Below are positions 9,617-18,343 of a stretch of DNA of 64,000 nucleotides, piece after piece (position 1 is the first letter of the stretch; every line of letters starts with the position of its first letter). A program made the translations under genes and the position numbers. Under the pieces are notes generated by a model. It was not told where the DNA came from, made no database searches, and worked only from the letters and a program-made list of their open reading frames with translations. The stretch lies in the NCBI RefSeq assembly GCF_020386615.1, contig NZ_CP077769.1:3596001-3660000 (forward strand). Direction: 5' to 3'. The stretch comes from Chitinophaga pendula (lineage in GTDB: Bacteria > Bacteroidota > Bacteroidia > Chitinophagales > Chitinophagaceae).

Positions 9617-10162
9617 TCAGACACCGGGCGTCGTAGAAACCTGATTTAGATGAGCAAGCACCCGGGGAAAAGCCAGGTGGAACCAGCTGGTGAATATTGC
9701 GGGCTCCCGTTGCAACCAGGCGGTGATCTCGTTCGCAGATAACCACCTGTAGTCATTCACTTCATTACTGTCAGGTACCACTACGCCGTTATAAACGCCT
9801 AAAAACACATGGTCGTATTCATACTCTATGAGGCCATTATCAAACGCTGTACGATATACAAAATCAAATAACTTTAGCAGGGAGCTATCCATCCCCATCT
9901 CTTCCCGCAGGCGCCGGTGAGCGGCCGCTTCCACCTCCTCCCCCGGCAAAGGGTGACTGCAGCAGGCATTGGTCCATAACCCGCCCGAGTGATACTTGCC
10001 AAAGGCCCGTTGTTGTAATAACATCTCTCCGCTCTCATTTACAATAAAAACGGAAAAAGCCCGGTGAAGTACGCCCTGAAGGTGCGCTTCCAGTTTTTCC
10101 ATTACACCGCAAGCTTCATCCTTTTCGTTCACCAATACAACCTGAGATAATTCGTTCATCAT
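9617..10162 (-). CDS. idi: Isopentenyl-diphosphate delta-isomerase, type I
   Basis: This 181-residue Nudix-fold enzyme interconverts isopentenyl and dimethylallyl diphosphate in the cytoplasm. The catalytic Cys is in the TNACCSHP motif (C67, the position of the essential Cys of the E. coli enzyme). The Nudix-like helix follows (RRLREEMGM), and the catalytic Glu lies in LIEYEYDH (about 113-115). The substrate-fold residues HRAFSVFI and the metal-binding early His are also present. It starts with MMNELS; the second Met is equally possible. It is upstream of the terpene synthase on the same strand, about 315 bp apart, so the two may be co-regulated but probably have separate promoters. Confidence 0.95.
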   Translation of the reverse strand: MMNELSQVVLVNEKDEACGVMEKLEAHLQGVLHRAFSVFIVNESGEMLLQQRAFGKYHSGGLWTNACCSHPLPGEEVEAAAHRRLREEMGMDSSLLKLFDFVYRTAFDNGLIEYEYDHVFLGVYNGVVVPDSNEVNDYRWLSANEITAWLQREPAIFTSWFHLAFPRVLAHLNQVSTTPGV

Positions 10163-10633
10163 AATTTTTTGATATCAACTGTTAGTCCTCTTTGCCAATT
10201 TGCCAGTACGCGGTAATAACGGACATCGCTATATTATATTGTCTGTAATACGCCCTACACGGATACAATCCACTTGCTGGCCGTTCAAATACTGTCCGAT
10301 GGTTTGCAATGGTATTGCTGGTATCAGGTAATACGCTGATGGGGTTAAACCAGGCTGTTGACACCTGTAGACTGTCCTTATTGCATTTAAATAGTGGATG
10401 TTCCGGTACAAAGCCGGCATAAAAAACACCAGGCAGGAAGCAGGATTTACTCACAGATCACCCGGCATTCCCTCTTGGCATCCGGCACTTATAAATATAC
10501 TAAAGAATCCTGGTTAAATTTATACAAGGGTGCAGGATTTTTAACAATCGCAACAACGGCGGCCCTTTTACCAGCCTGCTTGGGTGTACGGGCAGACGGC
10601 AGGCATCTCCGGGTAAATACTTAACTTAGCGGG
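10163..10633. other. Intergenic region between divergent idi and fRMsr genes
   Basis: This 471-bp gap has no convincing gene. Short open frames on both strands (for example 10394-10624 plus) lack family features. The only pattern I note is the tandem TTTGCCA-A-TTTGCCA at about 10188-10204 close to the idi start. Promoters for both genes should lie here, but I see no clean TAnnTTTG box. Confidence 0.5.
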
Positions 10634-11122
10634 ATGGCAGAAGATCTGAATATAGTAAGCGGTAGTAAGGCAGCACAATATGAATCTTTACTTCCGCAGA
10701 TACAAGGGCTGATAACGGGAGAACCCGATCTTATCGCCAACCTGGCGAATATAGCGGGCGCCCTGAAAGAACAGTTTGGCTGGCTCTGGGTGGGTTTTTA
10801 CCTGGTAAAGCAGGAGGAGCTGGTATTAGGTCCTTTCCAGGGACCGGTAGCTTGTACGCGTATCCGCAAAGGCAAAGGGGTATGTGGCAGCAGTTGGGCA
10901 GAAGCACGTACCCTGATCGTTCCCGACGTAGCGCAATTCCCCGGACATATTGCCTGCAGCAGCCTCTCTCAGTCGGAAATAGTCGTGCCTATTATACGGA
11001 ATAATGTTGTTGTCGGTGTATTGGATGTAGACAGCGAAGCGCTGCAGCAATTTGATGAAACAGATCAACGCTTCCTGGAAGCCATCATCGATATGATCGA
11101 ATTCCCCTCCACAGGTTACTAG
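10634..11122 (+). CDS. msrC: Free methionine-R-sulfoxide reductase (GAF fold)
   Basis: This 162-residue GAF-domain protein reduces free L-methionine-R-sulfoxide with thioredoxin as partner. The three conserved Cys residues of the family are present at C74 (VACTRI), C84 (KGVCGSS) and C108 (HIACSS), the same spacing as C84, C94 and C118 of the E. coli YebR enzyme. The following SEIVVPI and VLDVDS(E) segments are also family signatures. The length is typical. Its stop codon overlaps by 4 bp the end of the convergent gene for the type IX-secreted protein. The start ATG is about 10 bp after a short AT-rich segment, with no alternative nearby. Confidence 0.93.
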   Translation: MAEDLNIVSGSKAAQYESLLPQIQGLITGEPDLIANLANIAGALKEQFGWLWVGFYLVKQEELVLGPFQGPVACTRIRKGKGVCGSSWAEARTLIVPDVAQFPGHIACSSLSQSEIVVPIIRNNVVVGVLDVDSEALQQFDETDQRFLEAIIDMIEFPSTGY

Positions 11123-12693
11123 TGTACTAGTAACAGCGATCCTCTCATTTCCTGGCGTTCGTTATTGCGATTGTCAAAAGTACAGACGTATACGAACGTC
11201 TGCGCGGGCAGGCGGCTTCCTTTCATGGTGCCATCCCAGCCGTTCTCAGGATCGTTGGATTGAAATACCAATACTCCCCATCGATTGTATACGGTCATAC
11301 GGTAATTGCGGATGTCGTCGTAGACTTTGGGACGGAACAGGTCATTCTGTCCATCACCGTTAGGACTGAAAGCAGTGGGTATCACGACCAGGCAATTTTT
11401 CCAGGGAGTGGTGATGGTGGCATTTCCTTGCTTCAAACAACCATTGGCGTCTCTTACCTGGTAGGTATAGCTGCCGGGGCCCAGTTGTCTCAACACGGGG
11501 TCTGACTGCCATTGGGCGCCATTCCCCGTTACCATATACTCATAAGGCGCCACCCCTCCTTTTACCTGCAGGCTGATACGTCCATCCTTTGATTCCCCGC
11601 AGCTGGTAGGTTTGATGTTGGCCTGTACCCACTCCAGCGGCGGAGGGTCTGCCAGCACGATCTTACGTAAGGTGTCCGCACATCCTACCACATCTACTAC
11701 TACGGCCTGGTATTCGCCGGAAGGCAGCCGCCGGAATACCGGGCTATCGTAAAAATGCGGATGCGCTACTCCCAAAGCATACCGGTAGGGCGGTGTACCA
11801 CCGGCGGCACTCAGCAATATACTGTTCTGCTCATCGCCGTAACACCTCGAAGCCTCCGTGACGACACTGGCCTTTACTTCCTGCTCTCCTATTGTCACCG
11901 TGGCCACCGCACTGTTGCCGTTGGCACTGGTTACCGTCACTTCGTACTGACCCGCCCGCAGATGTTTTTCTTCTGCATTGGTATAATTGCCGGGCATCCA
12001 GCGATAGGTATAGGGAGGCTGACCGGCCTGTACATTTACCTTAGCGGTCCCGTTCGCCACGCCTTTACACGCATTGGTGCTGGTAACGGTTACTTCGGGT
12101 ACGATAGCCAGTTGCTGGGAGATATTATCGATCAAAGCGCCGGTGTAAACTTTGTCCGTACATTTTTTTTCGTAGTAAGGACCGAACACCAGGTAGGCAT
12201 AATCTTTCTGTGGCCGCAGTGTGGCGGTATAACGCTGCCAGTTCTGGTGCATATATTCTCCTGATTTCCACAGTATGTCGCCCCTTTCTGTGGGCGAGTT
12301 GGACCCATATATGATCATCGAGCCATAACAGATCGGTGTAAAAAAATAGGTGGGGGCGTATGCCAGGTCTAAGGATACCTTGTAGGTCTTACCCGCTTTC
12401 ATAGGGGTCTGTAACTGCTGGCCAAATGCTTCTTCCCAGGCGCGGCTGGTGAGGGCGCCGATATACGTCTTCCCATCGGAAGCGGGCAGTTTGATCTCGA
12501 ATATACCCGGTTGTATATCTGGTGTCTTCCCGATCTTAAACCACGGTAATGGTGGTACGCCGATATTAGGGGTACCCTCCAGGGAAGGATTGATAATAGG
12601 GATATCTCTATCGTGTTGTGCGAATGCCTGCATATTGCAAGTACAGGTCAGCACAGCCCATAGGATTGACTGTCGTACTAATTTGCCGATCAT
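11119..12693 (-). CDS. Type IX-secreted protein with SprB-like repeats and gliding-motility C-terminal domain
   Basis: I choose the ATG at 12693, which gives 524 residues; the frame is open to an ATG at 12726. From 12693 the protein opens with a clean signal peptide (MIGKLVRQSILWAV ... AFAQ), while the 11 extra residues carry two Asp. After a carbohydrate-binding-like region (about 30-200) there are three SprB-like repeats of the form GTPPYRYA, each starting with a SCG or ACKGVANGTA-like element. The last 85 residues form the gliding-motility-associated C-terminal (CHU_C, type B) sorting domain: TAFSPNGDGQNDLF, YNRWGVLVF, GWDGT and a final LLLVH. Such proteins are exported through the type IX system to the cell surface. 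Specific role unknown. Confidence 0.88.
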   Translation of the reverse strand: MIGKLVRQSILWAVLTCTCNMQAFAQHDRDIPIINPSLEGTPNIGVPPLPWFKIGKTPDIQPGIFEIKLPASDGKTYIGALTSRAWEEAFGQQLQTPMKAGKTYKVSLDLAYAPTYFFTPICYGSMIIYGSNSPTERGDILWKSGEYMHQNWQRYTATLRPQKDYAYLVFGPYYEKKCTDKVYTGALIDNISQQLAIVPEVTVTSTNACKGVANGTAKVNVQAGQPPYTYRWMPGNYTNAEEKHLRAGQYEVTVTSANGNSAVATVTIGEQEVKASVVTEASRCYGDEQNSILLSAAGGTPPYRYALGVAHPHFYDSPVFRRLPSGEYQAVVVDVVGCADTLRKIVLADPPPLEWVQANIKPTSCGESKDGRISLQVKGGVAPYEYMVTGNGAQWQSDPVLRQLGPGSYTYQVRDANGCLKQGNATITTPWKNCLVVIPTAFSPNGDGQNDLFRPKVYDDIRNYRMTVYNRWGVLVFQSNDPENGWDGTMKGSRLPAQTFVYVCTFDNRNNERQEMRGSLLLVH

Positions 12694-13305
12694 AACTACT
12701 GTTGCGGTTATGCAGTCTGTATCCATGTATGGTGGATGTATGGCACAGGTGGTACCTACACCTGGATCACAGCTGCTGAGGGTTCACGGATATGGTTATT
12801 TCTTTTCTTTATTCTTCTCTGGTGATAGATAGAACAGTGGGTTTTCGCATTCAGGACATCACTGACGCAACTTAACATTCACCTGCGTACACAGGTATAG
12901 GAACAAAAATCTCATAGGAATTGTTTTGTAGCGGATAAATAAATAACTCTTGATAACAAAAATACATATAAAAAACGGAAACATTTCATGAAAAATCATA
13001 ATTCATACTAATGTGTTAACTAAGTGTTATATATTCAACACAAAAATATCCCGCTGATTTCAGGAATGGATTTTGTTGTTCGTGTCCTTCGTATATCCGA
13101 TTATGTCAACAAGAGTTGCAGCAACGAAAGGGAAATGATGTACAGAGAGGTCGCCACAATACATCTGCAATCCTGCCAGATACTCACTATATTTGGACCA
13201 TGACCTTCTCGCCCGTGATCATGAAGAACCCAGTTAACACCCTTAGGAAAAAATGCCTCATTGTTATGAAGCATGGCTGTATCATTAAAAACCACCGTTT
13301 TGCTT
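12694..13305. other. Divergent intergenic region
   Basis: About 610 bp of AT-rich DNA separate the type IX-secreted protein gene (minus) from cpsB (plus). No gene is supported. An inverted repeat GTGTT-N8-AACAC lies at about 13025-13042. The open frames seen here are short and lack family features. Confidence 0.45.
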
Positions 13306-14085
13306 ATGTTTTTATTCGGTAGCAAAAGATCAAAGGAAGAATCAGAGAAGGATTTTTTATCGTTTATAGGCACAGATCTACATTCTCATCTCGTTCCTGG
13401 TATAGACGATGGAGTACAGGACGCGGATACTTCGATACGTTTTATCCGGCAACTGGCCGACTGGGGTATTCAGCGTATTATTACCACCCCGCATATCATG
13501 ACGGACCGTTATGATAATTCCAAACAGACCATTGATCCACCATTTGAGGCATTGCAGCAACGGCTCCGGCAGGAGAAGTTACCTGTACCGGTATCTTATG
13601 CAGCTGAGTATTACCTGGATGAGCACCTGTCGACCACCATGGCGACGCCTATGCTCACGCTCAATGGCAGCATGGTATTGGTGGAAGTATCTTTTGTGTC
13701 CCCTCCCTTGCATTTGCCACAGTGGCTATTCGACCTAGAGACGGGGGGGTATACGCCTTTACTGGCACATCCGGAGCGATATATCTACTACCAGCAGCAT
13801 GAAGAGGAGTACGACACGCTGAAAAGAAGAGGCTGTCTTTTCCAGCTTAACCTGTTGTCACTGACAGGTTATTATGGCAGGCATGTACAAAAGGCAGCGC
13901 AGTACCTGATCAATAATAATATGATTGATTATATCGGGACGGACCTGCATCACGACAAGCACCTGGAGGCGATCCGTAAGATTGCAGGCAATAAAAAAGT
14001 GCGAAAGGTGCTGGAGAAATATCCTTTTAAAAATGCGTCACTGTTGCCGGCTGTTAATCAGCATACACCTGCTAGCGGAGGATAG
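13306..14085 (+). CDS. cpsB: CpsB/YwqE-type tyrosine-protein phosphatase (PHP family)
   Basis: This metal-dependent phosphatase of about 259 residues removes phosphate from tyrosine kinases that control capsule or exopolysaccharide export. The PHP metal-binding motifs are in order: DLHSHLVPGIDDG (from residue 24), the TTPHIM segment, AAEYYLD, LAHPERY and IGTDLHHD near the C-terminus. I start at the ATG at 13306 (MFLFGSKRS), since family members usually open with a short basic segment right before the DLHSH motif; an upstream ATG at 13273 adds 11 residues. The gene is convergent with the end of the polysaccharide operon, whose kinase (26513-28945) is its likely substrate. The two genes are therefore on opposite strands, about 12 kb apart. 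Confidence 0.9.
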   Translation: MFLFGSKRSKEESEKDFLSFIGTDLHSHLVPGIDDGVQDADTSIRFIRQLADWGIQRIITTPHIMTDRYDNSKQTIDPPFEALQQRLRQEKLPVPVSYAAEYYLDEHLSTTMATPMLTLNGSMVLVEVSFVSPPLHLPQWLFDLETGGYTPLLAHPERYIYYQQHEEEYDTLKRRGCLFQLNLLSLTGYYGRHVQKAAQYLINNNMIDYIGTDLHHDKHLEAIRKIAGNKKVRKVLEKYPFKNASLLPAVNQHTPASGG

Positions 14086-14107
14086 GTATATACCTTTGCA
14101 TAGAAAA

Positions 14108-14133
14108 GCCGGTAGTGTAAAAACACCACCGGC
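14108..14133. terminator. Terminator-like hairpin between convergent cpsB and the polysaccharide operon
   Basis: GCCGGTAGTG at 14108-14117 pairs with CACCACCGGC at 14124-14133 (one mismatch) around a short A-rich loop. It lies in the 90-bp gap between two convergent transcripts, which is the expected place for a bidirectional terminator. No long T-run follows. Confidence 0.6.
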
Positions 14134-14175
14134 GAGCATTGAGTATAATAAAAACTGAAGTGACCGATTGATTCG

Positions 14176-15312
14176 TTACTTCTTCCACAATCCCTTAATG
14201 GTAGAGATTGTTGCATCCAGGGCTTCCTGGGTCAAGTTAGATCCGCTTGGCAGACAGAGCCCTATATCAAACAGTTGTTCAGATACCCCGTTTGTGTAAG
14301 TAGGTGCGCCGGCAAAAACCGGTTGCAGATGCATAGGTTTCCACAAAGGACGGGATTCGATATTCAATGCTTCCAACGTCAGTCGTACCGTTTCCCGGGT
14401 AATACCATTGCTTTGGGCCGGATCGATCAGGATGGTACTCAGCCAGCGATTACTGAAGCAGCCGGCAGGTTCTGCCAGAAAACTTACTCCATTTAATTCA
14501 TTCAGCTGATCATAATAATAGTTGTAATTACTACGGCGTTGCTGTACGCGGGTATCGAGTACTTTCATCTGTCCCAGGCCTATACCAGCCGATACGTTGC
14601 TCAACCGGTAGTTGTAACCGATATGGGTATGTTCGTAGTGTGGGAACGGATCGCGTGCCTGTGTAGAGAGGAAGCGGGCTTTTTCTACCCACTCTTTATT
14701 TTTAGATACCAGGGCACCGCCGCCGGAGGTAGTGATGATCTTGTTACCATTGAAAGACAAAATGCTGATATCGCCGAGGGTACCGCATTTTTTGCCGTTG
14801 TAGGTAGCGCCTAATGCTTCTGCTGCATCTTCCAGCACCGGTATATCATAGCGGGCGGCTACTTCGCGGATGGCATCCATGTTGGCTGGCATACCGTACA
14901 GGTGTACGGGGATGATAGCTCCTGGTTTTTTACCAAGTTCCAGGCGTTCTTTGATGGCCTTTTCGAGGGATACCGGGCACATGTTCCAGGAATCGCGTTC
15001 ACTGTCTATAAATACAGGGGTAGCGCCGAGATAACTCACCGGGTTGACGGTACCTGAAAAGGTGAAGCTCTGGCAGATCACTTCATCACCGGCTTTGATG
15101 CCCAGTAATATCAGTCCCAGGTGTATGGCGGCAGTGCCGCTGCTGAGCACGGCTACGTGCACATCCTCTCCGAGGTATGCTTCCAGTGACTTTTCAAAAG
15201 CCCCTACATGCGGGCCTACGGGTGCTATCCAGTTGGTGTCAAACGCTTCTTTCACATACTCGAATTCCATTTCCCCGATATGCGGAGAGGATAGCCAGAT
15301 CTTAGTGTTCAT
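14176..15312 (-). CDS. PLP-dependent sugar aminotransferase (DegT/DnrJ/EryC1; PglE-like)
   Basis: This 378-residue enzyme of the DegT/DnrJ/EryC1/StrS family transfers an amino group to a 4-keto sugar nucleotide. The N-terminus (IWLSSPHIGEMEFEYVKEAF) and the PLP-binding Lys segment SFNGNKIITTSGGG are diagnostic. Aspartate and acid residues for the cofactor are in VLEDAAEALGATY. It is the last gene of the operon and follows PglD- and PglC-like genes. With the PglF/WbpM-type dehydratase at the operon start, this is the gene set for UDP-N,N'-diacetylbacillosamine, so C4 amination of a 4-keto-6-deoxy-HexNAc is the most likely reaction. That assignment rests on context. Confidence 0.9.
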   Translation of the reverse strand: MNTKIWLSSPHIGEMEFEYVKEAFDTNWIAPVGPHVGAFEKSLEAYLGEDVHVAVLSSGTAAIHLGLILLGIKAGDEVICQSFTFSGTVNPVSYLGATPVFIDSERDSWNMCPVSLEKAIKERLELGKKPGAIIPVHLYGMPANMDAIREVAARYDIPVLEDAAEALGATYNGKKCGTLGDISILSFNGNKIITTSGGGALVSKNKEWVEKARFLSTQARDPFPHYEHTHIGYNYRLSNVSAGIGLGQMKVLDTRVQQRRSNYNYYYDQLNELNGVSFLAEPAGCFSNRWLSTILIDPAQSNGITRETVRLTLEALNIESRPLWKPMHLQPVFAGAPTYTNGVSEQLFDIGLCLPSGSNLTQEALDATISTIKGLWKK

Positions 15313-15354
15313 AGCTTGGTCTTTCTTTTATATAATTAAATTTTTCAAGAATCG

Positions 15355-15960
15355 TTATCGTGTTACGGCTTCACGGATCACTTTCCCCGGGTTGCCTACG
15401 ACGGTGGCCCCGTCGGGTACGTCGCGTATGACCACGCTGCCGGCCCCTATTACGGCCCATTTACCGACAGTAATGCCGGGGATGATCACGGCACCTGCGC
15501 CTACATGTGTCCCCTCCCCTACGTATACATTGCCACAAAGTGTAGCGTTAGGGGAAATGTGCACATAGTCTTCTAAGGTGCAATCGTGATCGATGGAAGC
15601 ATTGGTGTTGACGATCACATGTTCGCCGATCACTACGTCGGCGTTGATGGTTACGCCTGCCATTACTACGGTGCCGGCTCCCAGCATGGCACGGGGAGAG
15701 AGGTTGCTGGCCGGGTGTAAGGCCTTTCCGTAGTTGACACCCAGTTGTTCGGCCAGGCGCTTACGGATCGCATTGCTGCCTATGGAAATAATTAATTCGT
15801 CCTGTGCGGTGTTAAAGTGTCCCGGATAACGGCTGACCGTATAGTTCCACATACGGAGTACTTCCGGATTATCGTCGAATAATCCATCCACTGTGATCTG
15901 CGCGGCTTCCAATATTTCCAGTATCACCTTAGCGTGACCGCTGGCCCCCAAAAGATACAT
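15355..15960 (-). CDS. Sugar O/N-acyltransferase of the PglD/NeuD family
   Basis: This 201-residue protein has the Rossmann-like PglD N-terminal half (MYLLGASGHAKVILEILEAA) and a left-handed beta-helix of hexapeptide repeats (GAGTVVMAGVTIN, IGEHVIVNT, VGEGTHVGAGAVIIPG). The catalytic His is expected in NASIDHDCTLEDYVHI. PglD N-acetylates the C4 amine of a 4-amino sugar using acetyl-CoA. It sits between the aminotransferase and the PglC-like transferase, with gaps of 42 and 28 bp. This supports a bacillosamine-type pathway. NeuD-type O-acetylation is the alternative. Confidence 0.9.
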   Translation of the reverse strand: MYLLGASGHAKVILEILEAAQITVDGLFDDNPEVLRMWNYTVSRYPGHFNTAQDELIISIGSNAIRKRLAEQLGVNYGKALHPASNLSPRAMLGAGTVVMAGVTINADVVIGEHVIVNTNASIDHDCTLEDYVHISPNATLCGNVYVGEGTHVGAGAVIIPGITVGKWAVIGAGSVVIRDVPDGATVVGNPGKVIREAVTR

Positions 15961-15988
15961 GAGATATGGTTTTAATGATGAATGATGA

Positions 15989-16621
15989 TCAGTTTACTCG
16001 CTCTACGGACGGCTGTTCCTCCCCGGTAAAACGCTCCATTGTTACGGCGGCCGAGGCATTGATACCTTCTGATTGTACCACTTTGAGCAGGGTACGTATC
16101 ATAATTCTAATATCCAGTCCAAAACTAATATTGTCTACGTACCATACGTCGTATTCAAATTTCTGTTTCCAGCTGATGGCGTTCCTGCCATTGACCTGTG
16201 CCCATCCGGTGATGCCGGGCCTTACGTCATGCCGGCGGCGCTGTGTAGCGTTATAGAGTGGCAGGTAATCTACCAGTAAGGGGCGCGGACCTACCAGGCT
16301 CATGTCTCCTTTAATAACGTTTAGCAGCTGCGGTATCTCATCGAGCGAAGTCTTGCGGATAAAACTACCGATGGCTGTGAGTCGCTGATCGTCGGGGAGC
16401 AATTGGCCGTTGGCATCTTTTTTATCGTTCATGGTCTTGAACTTGATCACCCGGAACACGCTGTTATTACGGCCGGGCCGGGATTGCAAAAAGAATGCTT
16501 TTCCGCCGTTGGCAAACGTCAGAAATAAGGTGGCCAACAGGAATATGGGCGACAGGATGGTGAAGGCGGTGAAAGCCACCACCAAGTCCAATACCCTTTT
16601 GAAAAAATTCTTATACAGCAC
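15989..16621 (-). CDS. Polyprenol-phosphate phosphoglycosyl transferase (PglC/WcaJ-type sugar transferase)
   Basis: This 210-residue monotopic membrane enzyme transfers a sugar-1-phosphate to undecaprenyl phosphate and so starts the repeat unit. It is the short PglC-type: one N-terminal hydrophobic re-entrant segment ([22 protein letters not shown]), then KFKTMN, the catalytic Asp-Glu in [24 protein letters not shown] and [13 protein letters not shown]. The start at 16621 is a GTG that overlaps the end of the upstream glycosyltransferase gene by 11 bp, which points to translational coupling; no ATG fits near the conserved YKNFFKR start. Being next to PglD and PglE homologues it probably accepts a UDP-di-N-acetylated sugar. 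Confidence 0.94.
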   Translation of the reverse strand: MLYKNFFKRVLDLVVAFTAFTILSPIFLLATLFLTFANGGKAFFLQSRPGRNNSVFRVIKFKTMNDKKDANGQLLPDDQRLTAIGSFIRKTSLDEIPQLLNVIKGDMSLVGPRPLLVDYLPLYNATQRRRHDVRPGITGWAQVNGRNAISWKQKFEYDVWYVDNISFGLDIRIMIRTLLKVVQSEGINASAAVTMERFTGEEQPSVERVN

Positions 16622-17840
16622 TGCTAATAGTTTTTAGGTATTTATCTGCCGCAACTTCCAGGGAATATTGTTCCCTGGCTACGGCCTGCGCATTCCGGCC
16701 CTGTTCTTCCAGCAAGGCGGTATTGTTCATATAATCGCAGAAGGCGGCGGCGGTGCGTTCCATATGATCGGGTGCACGCTCAAAGTTGAGTACATGCCCT
16801 ACGTTCCTTTTGCGGATCACATCGGCCTGCCATCCCAGGTGGTTGATCACGACCGGTTTCCCGGCGGCGAGGCAATCGAAGAACTTGTTGGCGGAATTCG
16901 CCCATAGCTCTTTGATAGGGATGACAAAAGAGGAAGCGGCCGTACATTCGTGATACAGCTGTGGCAACCGGGATTTGGGGACCGGTTTGGCGAAGAATAC
17001 GGTACGGTCCAGCAATCCCTGGTCGGCGGCCATTTTCACGACGGCTTCTTTTTGTTTACCATCGCCGAGTAACAGGTATTTCAACTCCGGGTCTATGTGT
17101 TGGGTGAGGGCTGCCAGCTGTACGAGGTAGTCCAATCCGTTCACTTCCCCGAAGGTGCCTGCGTATAGCAGTACCCGTTGTGGCTTGAAGCCGATCATGC
17201 TGCTGATGAGGTGATCATCTTCCTTATAATCCCTGAAGCGGTTTACTTCGGCGATATTGGGGATGACGGTGATACGCTCTTCGGGCAGTTTGGTACGTCT
17301 GAGTACGGAGCGTTTCATATCATCGGACAGGGCTACGACGTGAGCGGCTTTCCGGTATATATACCGTTCGAAGGATTCCAGTGCACGGATAGCCACCTTG
17401 TTGCGGATGATGCCCATCGCGATCGGTACTTCCGGCCATACGTCCCTTACTTCGAATATGTAAGGTGTTTTATGGCGCCAGCGTTTCACGATAGCCGGTA
17501 CGGCGATGGTGAGGGGGGTAGAAGTCGCCAGTACCACGTTGCCATTTAGTTTCAGGAGGCGTTTGGAGGCTTCCCGCAGGAAACTGATGAACACCTGTAT
17601 GCGCTTCATGAAACCTAATTTATTATCGTAGTCCAGTTTCAGGATATGCAGTTCAATACCTTCATATTGCTTTACGGTCCACTTCTCTTCGAAGGGGCCT
17701 AGTCCTTGCAGGTAGGCGCTGCTGGTTACGACTACGACTTCCTTTCCGGCGTCGATGAACCGTTTGGAAAGATCGTAGGAGCGCGTTCCTCCTGCCTGTG
17801 TGGGCAATGTAAAGTACTGATGTAAGTATATTATCTTCAT
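16611..17840 (-). CDS. Glycosyltransferase family 4 (WbuB/WcaI-like)
   Basis: This 409-residue GT-B enzyme opens with MKIIYLHQYFTLPTQAGGTRSYD, the acceptor-side motif of the WbuB/WcaI group (Gly-rich loop GGTRSY). The C-terminal donor-binding lobe has RVLLYAGTFGEVNGLDYLV and NSANKFFDCLAAGKPVV. It should add one sugar to the lipid-linked repeat unit at the cytoplasmic membrane face. It overlaps the PglC-type gene at its 3' end and overlaps the upstream acyltransferase gene by 4 bp (ATGA type), so it is part of a tightly coupled operon. The sugar donor is unknown. Confidence 0.9.
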   Translation of the reverse strand: MKIIYLHQYFTLPTQAGGTRSYDLSKRFIDAGKEVVVVTSSAYLQGLGPFEEKWTVKQYEGIELHILKLDYDNKLGFMKRIQVFISFLREASKRLLKLNGNVVLATSTPLTIAVPAIVKRWRHKTPYIFEVRDVWPEVPIAMGIIRNKVAIRALESFERYIYRKAAHVVALSDDMKRSVLRRTKLPEERITVIPNIAEVNRFRDYKEDDHLISSMIGFKPQRVLLYAGTFGEVNGLDYLVQLAALTQHIDPELKYLLLGDGKQKEAVVKMAADQGLLDRTVFFAKPVPKSRLPQLYHECTAASSFVIPIKELWANSANKFFDCLAAGKPVVINHLGWQADVIRKRNVGHVLNFERAPDHMERTAAAFCDYMNNTALLEEQGRNAQAVAREQYSLEVAADKYLKTISSAV

Positions 17841-18340
17841 AAGGCCTTGATTAATTTGGCAGGCGTACCTGCATATAAGCTCCGCTCCTGCTCCATGGGT
17901 TTGTTCAGTACGGCACCTGCTGCCAGTACGGACTGTGCAGGTAGTATGCTGCCACCGGTTACGGTACAGTTGCCGGCTATCCAGGAGCCCTTTTTGATCA
18001 CTACCGGTATCATCTGTGATTTGCCGAAGCGGTAAGAGCCATTACTGAAGGTGTGGTTACCACCGGAGATCACGCAATTGGGTCCTACGAGCACTTCATC
18101 TTCTATAGTGATATCGGTACCTATTACTACTACATTATGTGCGATGTATACGTTGTTTCCTACGCTAAGACCTGACAGTGAGTTAAAGATTACGGTAGCC
18201 GAGGGCTGGAAGTTGCTGCCGCATTTTTTCATCATCAGCGAATACAGGAATCCCCGGAAGCGCATGAAAATGGGCATATTGGGCAGCAGCAGCGTGATCG
18301 TACGCACAAACCAGGAATATATAATCGATATACGTACCAT
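17837..18340 (-). CDS. Hexapeptide-repeat acyltransferase (WbbJ-like)
   Basis: This 167-residue left-handed beta-helix protein has hexapeptide repeats (SGLSVGNNVYIAHN, IEDEVLVGPNCVISGG, GSWIAGNCTVTGGS) and a NHTF segment that carries a likely catalytic His. An N-terminal segment has one hydrophobic stretch (FVRTITLLLPNMPIFM). The family acetylates sugars of lipopolysaccharide or capsule. The end overlaps the start of the next gene by 4 bp, and the gene upstream ends 3 bp before its start codon. Substrate unknown; O-acetylation of a polymer residue is the likely role. Confidence 0.85.
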   Translation of the reverse strand: MVRISIIYSWFVRTITLLLPNMPIFMRFRGFLYSLMMKKCGSNFQPSATVIFNSLSGLSVGNNVYIAHNVVVIGTDITIEDEVLVGPNCVISGGNHTFSNGSYRFGKSQMIPVVIKKGSWIAGNCTVTGGSILPAQSVLAAGAVLNKPMEQERSLYAGTPAKLIKAL

Positions 18341-18343
18341 TAT

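Noticed and set aside
10182..10454. 90-residue frame upstream of idi
   Set aside because: It overlaps the expected idi promoter region and has no signal, domain or conserved pattern.
10394..10624. 76-residue frame ending just before the fRMsr gene
   Set aside because: It has no family features and the fRMsr start is well defined.
13116..13322. 68-residue frame overlapping the start of cpsB
   Set aside because: No similarity to a family; it runs into the cpsB coding region in another frame.
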